Shown: in pieces, positions 44,433-54,438 of the stretch | Layout: each line of letters begins with the position of its first letter | How positions within the stretch are numbered: the stretch's first letter is position 1 | Assembly: GCF_963665995.1 (NCBI RefSeq) | Contig: NZ_OY762512.1 | Coordinates: 434,001-498,000, forward strand | Length of the DNA stretch: 64,000 nucleotides | Source: Pleurocapsa sp. FMAR1 | GTDB lineage: Bacteria > Cyanobacteriota > Cyanobacteriia > Cyanobacteriales > Xenococcaceae | Reading direction: 5' to 3' | The notes under the pieces: model-generated | Told to the model about the DNA's origin: nothing | Databases searched by the model: none | The model's input: only the letters and a program-made list of their open reading frames with translations | Translations under genes and position numbers: made by a program

Positions 44433-45920
44433 ATGGCGATGGTATTTAGTAAGTTTTTTCCAGGCATTAAAGACAAATGGCAGCCAATTATCAAACAGTT
44501 AGAAACTGTAGTCGGTAAAGACGGGGTAGTACGTCGCAAAGAAGAGTTATTGACCTATGAATGCGATGGTCTAGCCAGCTATCGTCAACGTCCTGCCTTG
44601 GTAGTTTTGCCTCGCACCACAGAAGAAGTGGCAGCAGCAGTTAAGGTTTGTCATGACAATAATTTACCCTGGGTTGCCAGAGGTGCAGGGACAGGTTTGT
44701 CTGGAGGAGCATTACCCGCCCCAGACTGTGTATTAATCGTCACCGCCAGAATGAATCGTATTCTCCATCAAGATTTAGACAATCACTATATTACCGTTCA
44801 GCCAGGAGTGATTAACAACTGGGTAACTCAGGCAGTTAGTGGTGCGGGTTTTTATTATGCTCCCGATCCTTCTAGCCAAATTATTTGTTCTATTGGCGGT
44901 AATGTGGCAGAAAATTCTGGTGGTGTTCACTGTCTTAAATATGGTGTAACAACTAATCACGTATTAGGTTTGAAAATCGTTACTACCGATGGTTCAATTA
45001 TTGACGTTGGCGGTATTGTCCCTGAAATGCCTGGATACGATTTAACTGGCTTGTTTGTTGGCTCAGAAGGCACATTAGGCATTGCTACAGAAGTAACTCT
45101 GCGCATCCTTAAACGTCCTGAATCTGTATGTGTAGTGCTGGCAAACTTTCCCACTGTGGAAGATTCAGGTGCAGCCGTAGCGGATATTATTAGTTCGGGT
45201 ATTATTCCTGCGGGCATGGAAATTATGGACAATTTGAGTATCAATGCCGTAGAAGATATTGTGGCTACTGGTTGTTATGAGCGAAATGCTCAAGCAGTTT
45301 TACTGATCGAGTTAGATGGTTTAAAAGTGGAGGTAAAAACCTACAAACAAAAAGTCGAAGCAATTTGTCGGCAGAATAATGCTACTGGAATCACTACTGC
45401 GAATGATATTGATACGAGGGCAAAACTCTGGAAAGGAAGAAAGGCTGCTTTTGCTGCTGCTGGACACATAAGTCCTGACTATTTTGTCCAGGATGGGGTA
45501 ATTCCTCGGACTAAGCTTGCCGAAGTCTTAGCAGAAATAGAGGCTTTAGGCGATCGCTATGGCTATAAAATTGCTAATGTCTTTCATGCTGGAGATGGCA
45601 ACCTTCACCCTCTAATTCTCTATGACAATTCTGTGCCAGGGGCATTTGAAACAGTAGAAGAAATTGGCGGGGAAATATTAAAGCTATGTGTTGATGCGGG
45701 AGGCAGTTTATCGGGAGAGCATGGTATTGGTGCAGATAAGAATTGCTATATGCCCTATATGTTTAATGCTACTGACTTAGAAACAATGCAGTATATTCGC
45801 TCTGCTTTAAATGAAAAGGGATTGGCAAATCCAGGCAAGATTTTTCCGACTCCTCGCAGTTGTGGCGAAGCAGCCAATGCTAAAAAAGCACAACAGTTTA
45901 CCAATGCTGAACTTTATTAA
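44433..45920 (+). CDS. glcD: Glycolate oxidase/dehydrogenase subunit GlcD
   Basis: About 495 aa from ATG 44433; TTG 44427 and ATG 44439 are alternatives. FAD-binding PCMH domain with ARGAGTGLSGGALP, PDPSSQIICSIGGNVAENSGGVHCLKYGVTTNHVLG and LFVGSEGTLGIATEVTLRI, then the C-terminal FAD-linked oxidase domain with NVFHAGDGNLHPLI and GSLSGEHGIGADK, and a C-terminal NPGKIFP. Oxidises glycolate from photorespiration to glyoxylate, passing electrons to the quinone pool. glcE/glcF are not adjacent. The same signatures could fit a D-lactate dehydrogenase. Confidence 0.88.
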   Translation: MAMVFSKFFPGIKDKWQPIIKQLETVVGKDGVVRRKEELLTYECDGLASYRQRPALVVLPRTTEEVAAAVKVCHDNNLPWVARGAGTGLSGGALPAPDCVLIVTARMNRILHQDLDNHYITVQPGVINNWVTQAVSGAGFYYAPDPSSQIICSIGGNVAENSGGVHCLKYGVTTNHVLGLKIVTTDGSIIDVGGIVPEMPGYDLTGLFVGSEGTLGIATEVTLRILKRPESVCVVLANFPTVEDSGAAVADIISSGIIPAGMEIMDNLSINAVEDIVATGCYERNAQAVLLIELDGLKVEVKTYKQKVEAICRQNNATGITTANDIDTRAKLWKGRKAAFAAAGHISPDYFVQDGVIPRTKLAEVLAEIEALGDRYGYKIANVFHAGDGNLHPLILYDNSVPGAFETVEEIGGEILKLCVDAGGSLSGEHGIGADKNCYMPYMFNATDLETMQYIRSALNEKGLANPGKIFPTPRSCGEAANAKKAQQFTNAELY

Positions 45921-46140
45921 TAGATTGATCCCTCTTTTATGACTACAGTAATAGGTCTCTGCCCAACGTTTGAGATGGCGTGGGGCGAAAAACCATTACC
46001 TCGCAAGTTTATATGAAAGAAAAACCGCGATAAGAAAGACGCTGTTTCATTCTCACGTTCATTGATTTGTTGTGCTGCGTCGTTATTTTCAAAAACCAAT
46101 GTTTATTAAAACGCGGTTACTAAAACTGAAAGCCGAAACA

Positions 46141-46539
46141 TCATTGCTCATTGGCAGTTTTTGTCTTTTGAATCATCTCTTGTATTGTTTCGGTCTCGTC
46201 AATTTCATAAAGACTTATCAACTCATCCTCAATGGTAAAGATTTGCTGAACTGTTGTATCAGCGAGTAAATTGCCTTGCAAATCTCTGATGATTTGATGG
46301 ACGGTGACGACGTTGCGATTATTTTCGTCCGTCTCGAATTTTAATGTCTCAAGCTGCGGTTGAATACTCTTAAATTGATTAGTCCAATAGTCGCGCACCG
46401 CATCGCGTCCATAAACGAAACCGCCTTCCACTCCGTTCGCCCATTTCACATCTGGGCGCATAAACGAGATGATTGTTTCGATCTTGCGTTTGTTGAAGGC
46501 TTCATATAAAATTTGCAGAAACTGTTGATTTGAACTCAT
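46141..46539 (-). CDS. NTF2-like (SnoaL fold) protein
   Basis: 132 aa. A single cone-shaped NTF2-like domain: FLQILYEAFNKRKIETIISFMRPDVKWANGVEGGFVYGRDAVRDYWTNQF, then VTVHQIIRDLQGNLLADTTVQQIFTIEDELI. No catalytic residues can be assigned with confidence. Related proteins range from isomerases to polyketide cyclases and stress-inducible proteins. Isolated gene with ATG start. Confidence 0.75.
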   Translation of the reverse strand: MSSNQQFLQILYEAFNKRKIETIISFMRPDVKWANGVEGGFVYGRDAVRDYWTNQFKSIQPQLETLKFETDENNRNVVTVHQIIRDLQGNLLADTTVQQIFTIEDELISLYEIDETETIQEMIQKTKTANEQ

Positions 46540-46645
46540 AATTGTTTACTATTAATTGGTTTTGAATTTAATTTTTGTATATCTTGAATTCTATACATTA
46601 GTTTAAACGAACATTAGAGCGATCGCGCACCTCTTGAATCATTAT

Positions 46646-47440
46646 TTACTGAAACTCTCCCCGCATTACGGTTACCGCTTGTCCCTGAAGAAAAACGCGA
46701 TCGCCACCATCGTAGTGAACTTTGACCACTCCGCCACGATTAGAAGCCTGATAAGCTAAAAACTGGTCTTGATGCAGGCGATCGCGCCAATAAGGAGCAA
46801 GGCAACAATGAGCAGCACCAGTGACAGGATCTTCATCTATGCCTAGTCCAGGGGCAAAAAATCGGGAAACAAAGTCGTATTCGGAGTTTTCGGCTGCCAA
46901 ACTGGTCACTATGACGTTAGATATCGGCAATTGCTTCAATAGGGCAAAATTAGGTTCTAGCTGTTCTAACTGCTTAGAAGACCGAATTTCTACCAAATAT
47001 CCTAAAGAATTATAAGCAAAGGTTTTAATCGCTACTCCCAAGGCATCTTGTAGCTTAATAATAGGGGGAATATCTTGCGATCGATTGACAGGAAAATTCA
47101 ACTCAATCCAATTGTCCTGACATTTTGCCGTCAACAAGCCACTTTTGGTCTGAAAGCCGATCGCTTGTCCTGTAGAAGCATAACCTTCTGTCCAAAGTAC
47201 GTGGGCGCTAGCAAGAGTAGCGTGACCACATAAAGGAACTTCTGTAGTGGGAGTAAACCAGCGCAATATGTAGTGCCGATCTTGTCTAAGCAAAAATGCT
47301 GTTTCTGATAGATTCATTTCTTGAGCTACTGACTGCATCCACTGCTCATCTCGCTCTGACTCAAGCACGCACACAGCAGCAGGATTTCCTTGAAAAATCT
47401 GGTCAGTAAAAGCATCTACCTGAATTATCGTCTGTTTCAT
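46646..47440 (-). CDS. PhzF family isomerase
   Basis: 264 aa, two-domain diaminopimelate-epimerase-like fold. Begins IIQVDAFTDQIFQGNPAAVCVLE, with MNLSETAFL carrying the catalytic Glu (about 46), PTTEVPLCGHATLASAHVL, and the second-domain counterpart GIDEDPVTGAAHCCLAPYW. PhzF itself isomerises a phenazine precursor, but most members, including this one without other phz genes, have unknown substrates. Confidence 0.88.
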   Translation of the reverse strand: MKQTIIQVDAFTDQIFQGNPAAVCVLESERDEQWMQSVAQEMNLSETAFLLRQDRHYILRWFTPTTEVPLCGHATLASAHVLWTEGYASTGQAIGFQTKSGLLTAKCQDNWIELNFPVNRSQDIPPIIKLQDALGVAIKTFAYNSLGYLVEIRSSKQLEQLEPNFALLKQLPISNVIVTSLAAENSEYDFVSRFFAPGLGIDEDPVTGAAHCCLAPYWRDRLHQDQFLAYQASNRGGVVKVHYDGGDRVFLQGQAVTVMRGEFQ

Positions 47441-47601
47441 TGAATTTTGCCAAGTATTAAGTGATAGAACTCAAATTTGCCAGTAAATATCAAGAAGCAA
47501 AATTATTCTTGTTTAAGTCAAAGAAAAAATAGTTTATCTTTGTTCTATAAAAGCTTAAAATTCATACAATAGTAAGTAAAGAATACATACAAACTAAACT
47601 G

Positions 47602-47793
47602 ATGAAGTCTAACAATACATCTTGCCTACTGTCTTTTCTGGGATTAAGTATCGCCACTAGCCCTTTTATTTTCAGTATTTTGACTTTATATCTATTAACT
47701 GAATTCATGACTGAATTGGGCAAAGCTAGTGAAGAAATATTTCGCTCAGAACGTTTGCCTCTGTTAAATTTCCCTAACTTTGACAATAACTAG
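47602..47793 (+). CDS. Small membrane protein upstream of ppc
   Basis: 63 aa: a hydrophobic N-terminal half (CLLSFLGLSIATSPFIFSILTLYLLTEFM) and a charged tail (ELGKASEEIFRSERLPLLNF). ATG start without a clear SD. No family recognised. Amphipathic order and codon pattern suggest a real gene, but this is uncertain. Confidence 0.4.
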   Translation: MKSNNTSCLLSFLGLSIATSPFIFSILTLYLLTEFMTELGKASEEIFRSERLPLLNFPNFDNN

Positions 47794-48063
47794 ATAAACT
47801 CAGTTTTGACTATAAAGCAGTGTAAGCTAGAAACTACATTTAAGCTTGATTATGGTGGTATATTTGAGACTATATGCCCCAACATAATAATCTGAGATAT
47901 TATCATGCAGATTTTTTTGATTCGAGATTCAAGATTCTGTTGAGCTAAAGAAGAAGGCTGTTGTCACGGTGATAGAACAATATAGCCATTGTGAATTGCT
48001 AAATCTTGAATAATTACAATTGTCACCAAAATTACAACACACATACGCCAAGCAGAGGTCTTT

Positions 48064-51000
48064 ATGAGTTCGGTTGTTCAATCTTCCATAGCCAACCAAG
48101 AAGAAGAAAGGGTACTTGCTGCTTCTTATTTGCTGTTGCAACATCGACAAAAGTTAATTGAGGATCTTTGGAAGTCTGTACTGCGTTCTGAATGTGGTCA
48201 GGAAATGCTCGATCTGCTGCAAAAAATGCGATCGCTTTCTTCGGCTGAAGGGCAAGTAACAGATACATTTCCCCAATCGACAGTGCCACAGTTAATCGAG
48301 AAGCTAAGTTTAAATGACGCTATTGGCGCAGCTAGAGCATTTGCCCTTTATTTTCAGTTGACTAATATAGTTGAACAACACTACGAATCTAAAGAACAAA
48401 AACAGGCTCGTCGTGTTACCCATAAACTATCCTCATCTAACCACAACGGTAACGGTTCTAAAGCTCACAAAACTGCTACAGCTATAACTCAACCTCAAAT
48501 AGAGCAGCTAGAAGGCAACTGGGTTGAACCAACTATATCTAGCAGTAATCAGGCAGGTTTATTTCACTGGCTTTTCCCGTATCTAAAAAAGATTAATATG
48601 CCACCTCAAATACTACAGAGGTTATTAGATCAGCTGGATATTCGCCTAGTGTTTACGGCTCACCCTACAGAAATTGTGCGCCATACCATTCGCAAAAAGC
48701 AACGGCGCATATCTCATCTGTTAGAGCAGTTAGATGCTGCCGAAGAAGTGATGCGGGAAATTGGACTAGCTGATTCTTGGGAGTCTAACGAAGCCACAAG
48801 TCAGTTAACAGAAGAAATTCGCCTTTGGTGGCGCACAGACGAACTACATCAGTTTAAGCCTAAAGTGTTAGACGAAGTAGATTACTCGCTGCACTATTTT
48901 CAAGAAGTCTTATTTGACGTAATACCTCAATTGGCAACTCGCCTAAAACAGTCTTTAGGAGAGTCTTTTCCTGGTCTAGTTGCTCCCACCCATAATTTTT
49001 GCTACTTTGGCTCTTGGGTCGGTTCAGACCGCGATGGCAACCCTTTTGTTACCCCGCAAGTGACCTGGGAAACTGCCTGTTATCAAAGAAGTATCGTAAT
49101 TGAGAAATATCTCAAGTCTATCGAGCAACTGCGAGAGTTACTAAGTCTTTCTCTGCACTGGAGCGATGTTAGACAAGAGCTTCTAGACTCTTTAGAACAA
49201 GATCATCAACAGATGTCTGGAATCTATGAAGAATTGGCAATTCGTTATCGTCAAGAACCCTATCGCCTCAAGCTAGCGTACATTGCTCAAAGACTCAAAA
49301 ACACCTGGGAGCGTAATCAAGCTTTATCTTCGGTGGCGGGTAGACAGGCAATCTCAGAAATTCATACCGAAAATATGTACGCTTCGGGAGCAGAGTTTGT
49401 CGCCGAGCTAAAATTAATGCAGAGTAGCCTGAGTGCAACTAGTTTACAGTGTCGTGAGCTAGATAATCTGATTTGTCAAGCAGAAGTATATGGCTTTACT
49501 TTAGTAGAGTTGGATTTTCGTCAAGATTCATCTCGGCATTCAGAAGCGATCGCTGAGATTACTGCATATTTACAGGTTCTTCCCAGACCCTATGAAGACC
49601 TATCTGAAGCCGAAAAAACTGCCTGGCTGATTCAGGAATTAAAAACCCGCAGACCTTTAATTCCCTCGGAAATGCCATTTTCCGAAACGGCTTGTGAAAC
49701 GATTGAAACCTTTAAAATGTTACGTTTGCTCCAGCAGGAATTTGGGCAGGGTATTTGTCAAACATACATCATCAGCATGACAAATTTCGTGAGTGATGTT
49801 TTAGAAGTACTGTTGCTCTCTCAAGAAGCAGGACTATACGACCCTGTTACCTGTCAAACCAGCATTAGAATTGTGCCGCTTTTTGAAACGGTAGAAGATC
49901 TCAAACGCGCTCCTGAAGTGATGAAAGAGCTATTTGAACTGCCTTTTTATCGGGCTGCTCTTTCTGGTGGATACAAGCACGTATCAGCGGTTCAAGATAA
50001 AATTAGTACCCAGCAAGCTCCATTGAAACCTAACGATCTCCAGGAAGTAATGTTGGGTTACTCTGACAGCAATAAGGATTCAGGCTTTTTAAGCAGTAAT
50101 TGGGAGATTCATAAGGCGCAACGAGCATTACAGAAGGTTGCCTCAGAATTTGGCATTTCCTTGCGAATTTTTCATGGTCGTGGAGGCTCGGTCGGTCGTG
50201 GAGGCGGTCCTGCTTATTCAGCGATTTTGGCACAGCCAACGGATACCATCAAGGGCAGAATCAAAATTACCGAGCAGGGAGAGGTGTTGGCATCTAAATA
50301 TTCCTTACCAGAATTGGCTCTGTATCATCTTGAAACTATGACTACGGCGGTGATCCAGTCAAGTTTACTAGGAAGTGGATTCGATCGTGTTGAGCCGTGG
50401 AATCAAATCATGGAAGAACTATCAGCGCGATCGCGTACTGTATACAAAGCCTTAATTTACGAGGAGCCAGATTTTGTTGATTTCTTTCATTCTGTTACTC
50501 CAGTAGACGTAATTAGCCAACTACAGATTGGCTCTCGTCCCTCTAAACGTCCTGGTAAAGGTAATGCCAATAAGAAAAAAGACATGAGTAGTCTTCGGGC
50601 TATTCCTTGGGTATTTAGCTGGACTCAAAGCCGATTTTTATTGCCTGCTTGGTATGGAGTTGGTTCGGCTTTACAAGGATTTTTAGACCAAGAGCCAGAA
50701 AAAAATCTCGATCTGCTCAAATACTTCTATGTCAAATGGCCCTTTTTTAGAGTACTAATTTCCAAAGTTGAAATGACCTTAGCAAAGGTCGATCTGCAAA
50801 TAGCCGAACATTATGTCAATGAACTATCTCAGCCAGAGGATTTAGAGCGTTTTCATAAGCTGTTTACGCAAATTGCCCAGGAGTATTATTTAACCAGAGA
50901 TTTAATTCTTAAAATTAATGGTCAAATGAAGCTGCTAGACGGCGATCCTGAGCTACAAAGATCGGTGCAGTTGCGTAACGGTACTATTATTCCCTTGGGC

Positions 51001-51144
51001 TTTTTGCAAGTGGCTTTAATTAAGCGTTTACGTCAGCACGATAAGTCTCAGGCACTCCACTTCCGCTTTAGCAAAGAAGAACTATTGCGGGGAGCTATGT
51101 TGACTATTAACGGCATTGCTGCGGGAATGCGGAATACGGGTTAA
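48064..51144 (+). CDS. ppc: Phosphoenolpyruvate carboxylase
   Basis: 1026 aa. Carboxylates PEP to oxaloacetate, refilling the TCA branch and aspartate pool. Active-site pieces are [20 protein letters not shown] with His200, [10 protein letters not shown] with its Lys, [14 protein letters not shown] (703-716), and the C-terminal AAGMRNTG (allosteric-site end). An insertion with Asn/Gly/His repeats and Gln near 120-160 is typical of cyanobacterial forms. No N-terminal phosphorylation Ser of the plant type is obvious. ATG preceded by CAGAGG. Confidence 0.96.
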   Translation: MSSVVQSSIANQEEERVLAASYLLLQHRQKLIEDLWKSVLRSECGQEMLDLLQKMRSLSSAEGQVTDTFPQSTVPQLIEKLSLNDAIGAARAFALYFQLTNIVEQHYESKEQKQARRVTHKLSSSNHNGNGSKAHKTATAITQPQIEQLEGNWVEPTISSSNQAGLFHWLFPYLKKINMPPQILQRLLDQLDIRLVFTAHPTEIVRHTIRKKQRRISHLLEQLDAAEEVMREIGLADSWESNEATSQLTEEIRLWWRTDELHQFKPKVLDEVDYSLHYFQEVLFDVIPQLATRLKQSLGESFPGLVAPTHNFCYFGSWVGSDRDGNPFVTPQVTWETACYQRSIVIEKYLKSIEQLRELLSLSLHWSDVRQELLDSLEQDHQQMSGIYEELAIRYRQEPYRLKLAYIAQRLKNTWERNQALSSVAGRQAISEIHTENMYASGAEFVAELKLMQSSLSATSLQCRELDNLICQAEVYGFTLVELDFRQDSSRHSEAIAEITAYLQVLPRPYEDLSEAEKTAWLIQELKTRRPLIPSEMPFSETACETIETFKMLRLLQQEFGQGICQTYIISMTNFVSDVLEVLLLSQEAGLYDPVTCQTSIRIVPLFETVEDLKRAPEVMKELFELPFYRAALSGGYKHVSAVQDKISTQQAPLKPNDLQEVMLGYSDSNKDSGFLSSNWEIHKAQRALQKVASEFGISLRIFHGRGGSVGRGGGPAYSAILAQPTDTIKGRIKITEQGEVLASKYSLPELALYHLETMTTAVIQSSLLGSGFDRVEPWNQIMEELSARSRTVYKALIYEEPDFVDFFHSVTPVDVISQLQIGSRPSKRPGKGNANKKKDMSSLRAIPWVFSWTQSRFLLPAWYGVGSALQGFLDQEPEKNLDLLKYFYVKWPFFRVLISKVEMTLAKVDLQIAEHYVNELSQPEDLERFHKLFTQIAQEYYLTRDLILKINGQMKLLDGDPELQRSVQLRNGTIIPLGFLQVALIKRLRQHDKSQALHFRFSKEELLRGAMLTINGIAAGMRNTG

Positions 51145-51417
51145 GAAGTAAGAAGTAAGAAGGTTTACGGCGAATTAATGTAGCTTTGATTATTCAGATG
51201 GTTTCTATTTGGAATGAGTATAGTTTAAAAGCTTAGAGCTACCCTAACTTTATAGTTTTTTTCCGAACTTATTGCACTGCGTGTAAACGTTAGGACTGTT
51301 ACTATCTACTACCTACGAGCCGACAACTTGAATATGTCCTGTCTTGGTGCGCATTCCCTTGCGCCTTCGGACGACGCGGGGTCGCACTGCTAATCTAACT
51401 GTGTACGGCTATAAGTA
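51144..51417. repeat. Intergenic region with heptamers and a dispersed repeat
   Basis: Directly at the ppc stop come AGAAGTA, AGAAGTA, AGAAGGT (51144-51164), heptamers like those in the flv4 operon. At 51350-51380, GCATTCCCTTGCGCC-TTCGG-ACGACGCGG repeats the element at 13495-13522. No gene in the 273 bp. Confidence 0.6.
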
Positions 51418-52686
51418 ATGGTTGAACTATACTTAGGTATTGATTTTGGTACTTCTGGTGCAAGAGCAATAGTTATCGATGGAGAAAAAAGTATTGTTGC
51501 CAGCACCAGTGCCAAATTTATCGATATTGCACCAAATCAACTAGCGCAGATTTGGCAAGCTACCTTGTATAAGTTAATCTTGCAATTACCAGTTGAGATT
51601 AGAAAACAGCTAAAGGCGATCGCAATTAACGGAACTTCTTCTACAGTCTTACTATGCGATGCTACAGGTAAACCCATTACCGCGCCACTGCTATATAACG
51701 ACTCAAAAGCTAAAGAAGTATTAGCAGAAATTGAGGCTATTGCTCCAAAAGATCATGTAGTAATTAGTGCGACTTCCAGTTTGGCAAAACTACTTTGGTG
51801 GCAACAGCAGCCTTATTTTACCCAAGCTCGCTATTTACTGCATCAGGCTGACTGGTTAGCTTATTTATTACATGGCAAGCTGGGCATTAGCGATTATCAT
51901 AATGCCCTCAAGCTGGGTTACGATGTAAACAATTTTAACTACCCTGATTGGCTGCAAAATTTGCCATGTAGTCGCCTGTATCCTCAAGTGCTGCCTCCTG
52001 GTGCGCCTGTGGGGGAAATAACCCCAGAAAATGGCGACCGCTTTGATATTGCTCCTAACTGCGTTATCTGTACAGGCACTACCGATAGCATTGCAGCTTT
52101 TCTTGCCAGTGGTGCTAGTCAACCAGGTGAAGCAGTTACCTCCCTTGGTTCAACTTTAGTTTTGAAGCTATTGAGTAAAACCAAAGTTAGCGCGTCTAAA
52201 TATGGTATTTACAGTCATCGCTTAGGACAATTATGGCTAACTGGCGGTGCTTCTAATACAGGTGGTGCTGTTTTGCGACACTTCTTTGATGAGCAACAGT
52301 TAGAAGATTTATCAAGGCAAATAAACCCTGATGTTATCAGTCCTCTAGAATACTATCCTTTATTAAAGCCAGGCGATCGCTTTCCCGTTAATAATCCTAA
52401 TTTACCACCTCAGTTAGAACCTCGCCCGACAAACTCAGTAGATTTTTTACATGGCTTACTGGAAAGTGTTTCCCGTATTGAAAAGTTAGGTTATCAAAAG
52501 TTACAAGAATTAGGTGCTAGTAAATTAACTCATATTTATACCGCAGGTGGAGGTGCAGAAAATGCGGTATGGCGCAAAATTCGTCAACGACACTTAAAAG
52601 TACCAGTTAGCAAAGCTACTAACACGCAAGCAGCCTATGGTACAGCTTTGTTAGCTGCTGGAAAATCTATTATTAAAGTCCATTAA
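51418..52686 (+). CDS. Small FGGY sugar kinase (D-ribulokinase / XK1-like)
   Basis: 422 aa, shorter than ordinary xylulokinases (about 480-500). N-terminal ATPase motif LYLGIDFGTSGARAIVID (4-21), substrate-side LLYNDSKAKE and HQADWLAYLLHGK, CTGTTDSIAAFLASGA, and the adenosine loop THIYTAGGGAENAVWRKIRQRHLKVPV followed by AAYGTALLA. The size and sequence fit the cyanobacterial SePSK / plant AtXK-1 group, reported to act on D-ribulose. Single gene preceded by repeats. Confidence 0.85.
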   Translation: MVELYLGIDFGTSGARAIVIDGEKSIVASTSAKFIDIAPNQLAQIWQATLYKLILQLPVEIRKQLKAIAINGTSSTVLLCDATGKPITAPLLYNDSKAKEVLAEIEAIAPKDHVVISATSSLAKLLWWQQQPYFTQARYLLHQADWLAYLLHGKLGISDYHNALKLGYDVNNFNYPDWLQNLPCSRLYPQVLPPGAPVGEITPENGDRFDIAPNCVICTGTTDSIAAFLASGASQPGEAVTSLGSTLVLKLLSKTKVSASKYGIYSHRLGQLWLTGGASNTGGAVLRHFFDEQQLEDLSRQINPDVISPLEYYPLLKPGDRFPVNNPNLPPQLEPRPTNSVDFLHGLLESVSRIEKLGYQKLQELGASKLTHIYTAGGGAENAVWRKIRQRHLKVPVSKATNTQAAYGTALLAAGKSIIKVH

Positions 52687-52860
52687 AATTAAATCTTATA
52701 AAATCCTAACTGCTCTAACTGTTGCTCTATACCTTTTAAATACATGGACAGAAATGTTTATAGTTAATCTTTTCTGACCTTATTATCCTCCTTGAGTAGA
52801 CTGACCTCTGACCTCTGAACAGCAAATCATGAGGAAATTAATTGGAATGACTATAAATAC

Positions 52861-53601
52861 TTATGCTGTCACTCGATCTTTAGGAACAAGCATTTGTTCT
52901 GTGCTAGGCAACTCTAAACAATATCCTGCACCATAAACAGTTTTAATATAGCTAGGATGACGAGGATCTGGTTCTAGCTTAGTCCGTAGGTGGCGAATAT
53001 GAACCCGAATAGTTTCGATATCGTCATCGGGATCGTAACCCCAAACTTCTTTAAGAATTTCTGGAGGCGCGACAGTTTGTCCGTGACGCTGCAACAGACA
53101 GTGAAGTAATTCAAACTCTAAATGAGTCAGCTTAACTGTTTTCTCAAACCAAATAGCTTCAAAACGTTCGGGAATTAAGGTCAAAGGTCCAAAGTTAAGA
53201 ATTTCTGAGTGCTTGGCTGCTTGCGGTATGCGGTCTGTACGACGCAACAAAGCTCTTACTCTGGCCAGCATTTCTTCTACTTCAAAAGGTTTAGTTAGGT
53301 AGTCATCTGCACCAGCATTAAAGCCTTCTACTTTATCTTGGGTTTGTCCCAAAGCACTCAACATTAAAACTGGAATATCAGAGGTGCGATCGTCTCGGCG
53401 TAATCGTTGGCAAACTGTAAAGCCATCGACTTTAGGCAACATCAGATCTAGCATTACTAAGTCAGGCTGTAGCTGCACCGCCAAAGCCTGACCCTTGATT
53501 CCATCTTCTGCTTGGTTGACATCATAGCCAGCCATCTCCAGGTTGATAGAGACTAATTCAGAGATTGCGGGGTCGTCGTCAATTACAAGTATTCTGGGCA
53601 T
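52861..53601 (-). CDS. rpaA: Response regulator RpaA, circadian output master regulator
   Basis: 246 aa from ATG 53601 ([10 protein letters not shown]); the reading frame continues upstream to 53670 but those residues are not part of the family. Receiver domain with Asp8-10 and phospho-acceptor Asp52 ([10 protein letters not shown]), and KPF, followed by an OmpR/PhoB winged helix ([43 protein letters not shown]). Near identity, from memory, to Synechocystis RpaA rather than RpaB. It receives phosphate through SasA, set by the KaiABC clock, and controls class I/II genes. Confidence 0.92.
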   Translation of the reverse strand: MPRILVIDDDPAISELVSINLEMAGYDVNQAEDGIKGQALAVQLQPDLVMLDLMLPKVDGFTVCQRLRRDDRTSDIPVLMLSALGQTQDKVEGFNAGADDYLTKPFEVEEMLARVRALLRRTDRIPQAAKHSEILNFGPLTLIPERFEAIWFEKTVKLTHLEFELLHCLLQRHGQTVAPPEILKEVWGYDPDDDIETIRVHIRHLRTKLEPDPRHPSYIKTVYGAGYCLELPSTEQMLVPKDRVTA

Positions 53602-53973
53602 ATTATAGTATGTGGTAGATATTATATTTTGAGTAAAATGGCGATCTCGTGATTTTTTGGTTAAACACAAGTATTAAGGATTAGGTAACAAACCTTTTCA
53701 TGATTATAAGTAAAAATGCTCATTGTGCTGGATTCACTACTGTATTTAACATACATAAAGTTTAATTTCAGATACTGTGCATTTGTTCTGGATTATATAC
53801 TTGTATTTATTTACGTTAAGTATTATGACTTACAACCAGACTGATTGTTAAACATATTTTTCAGTTGCGGTCTTGGGGAGGCTCACTTCATTTCCTCCGC
53901 TCAAAATTAAATGCTCATTTAAAATCTTGGCGAAAATCGACAAAAATTAGCCGTTTCCTTGGTTAAGGAACAT

Positions 53974-54013
53974 TGAAGGTGAGGCTTTCTAACCGAAAGC
54001 CTTTCTCACCTTG
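53974..54013. repeat. Stem-loop GAAGGTGAGGCTTTC/GAAAGCC-CTCACCTT
   Basis: A 14-bp stem with a 4-nt bulge in the right arm and a short loop. It overlaps the end of the unrecognised minus-strand fragment and could be its terminator or the end of an old mobile element. Confidence 0.5.
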
Positions 54014-54117
54014 TTGAAATTAACTACATCCAGTAATTTAAAAACCTCATATCCTGCCTCTTCAAAAGCAGCAATAATATTTTTGCGAGCCTGATCGTGT
54101 TTTTTGTAGGGACATAA
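53989..54117 (-). pseudogene. 3' fragment of an unidentified gene
   Basis: 43 codons open between an upstream TGA and a TAG: ILCPYKKHDQARKN, IIAAFEEAGYEVFK, LLDVVNFNKVRKAFG. Alternating helix/strand pattern and codon use look protein-like, but there is no start codon and no recognised family. Probably the tail of a decayed gene. Confidence 0.3.
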
Positions 54118-54438
54118 TATTCAAGCTGCTGTTGAGATTAACTAATAGTGATTTTATTAATTATCAAAAATAAAGCGATCGCCTGTAATTATTAAAAATA
54201 AATTACTAAATTATTAAGCAACCAAATTTTATCTTGATTATTTAATCATAGCCAGAGAAAAGATTAGAAATATGACATAATAAATAAAAATTTTCCTATT
54301 AATTATTGACAATAGAAAATATGATTTATTGATGTTTGTCTATGTAATTAATATATTGTAACTATAATGTTTAAACCAATCAAAGTAGAATATTTTATGA
54401 CAATTAAACAATAATAAATTTGGGTGTAAGGTTCATAG

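Larger units (their letters stand above)
53602..54438. other. Intergenic region upstream of rpaA and the porin
   Basis: 837 bp. Includes a 60-bp-period imperfect direct repeat (53717-53760 and 53776-53820), a stem-loop at 53974-54013, and on the minus strand a 43-codon open fragment (about 54117-53989, reading CPYKKHDQARKNIIAAFEEAGYEVF...). The last 250 bp is AT-rich leader for the porin gene. No RNA gene recognised. Confidence 0.5.

Noticed and set aside
53602-53670. Longer N-terminus for RpaA
   Set aside because: The 23 extra residues are not part of the RpaA family, which begins MPRIL; the ATG at 53601 is the better start.
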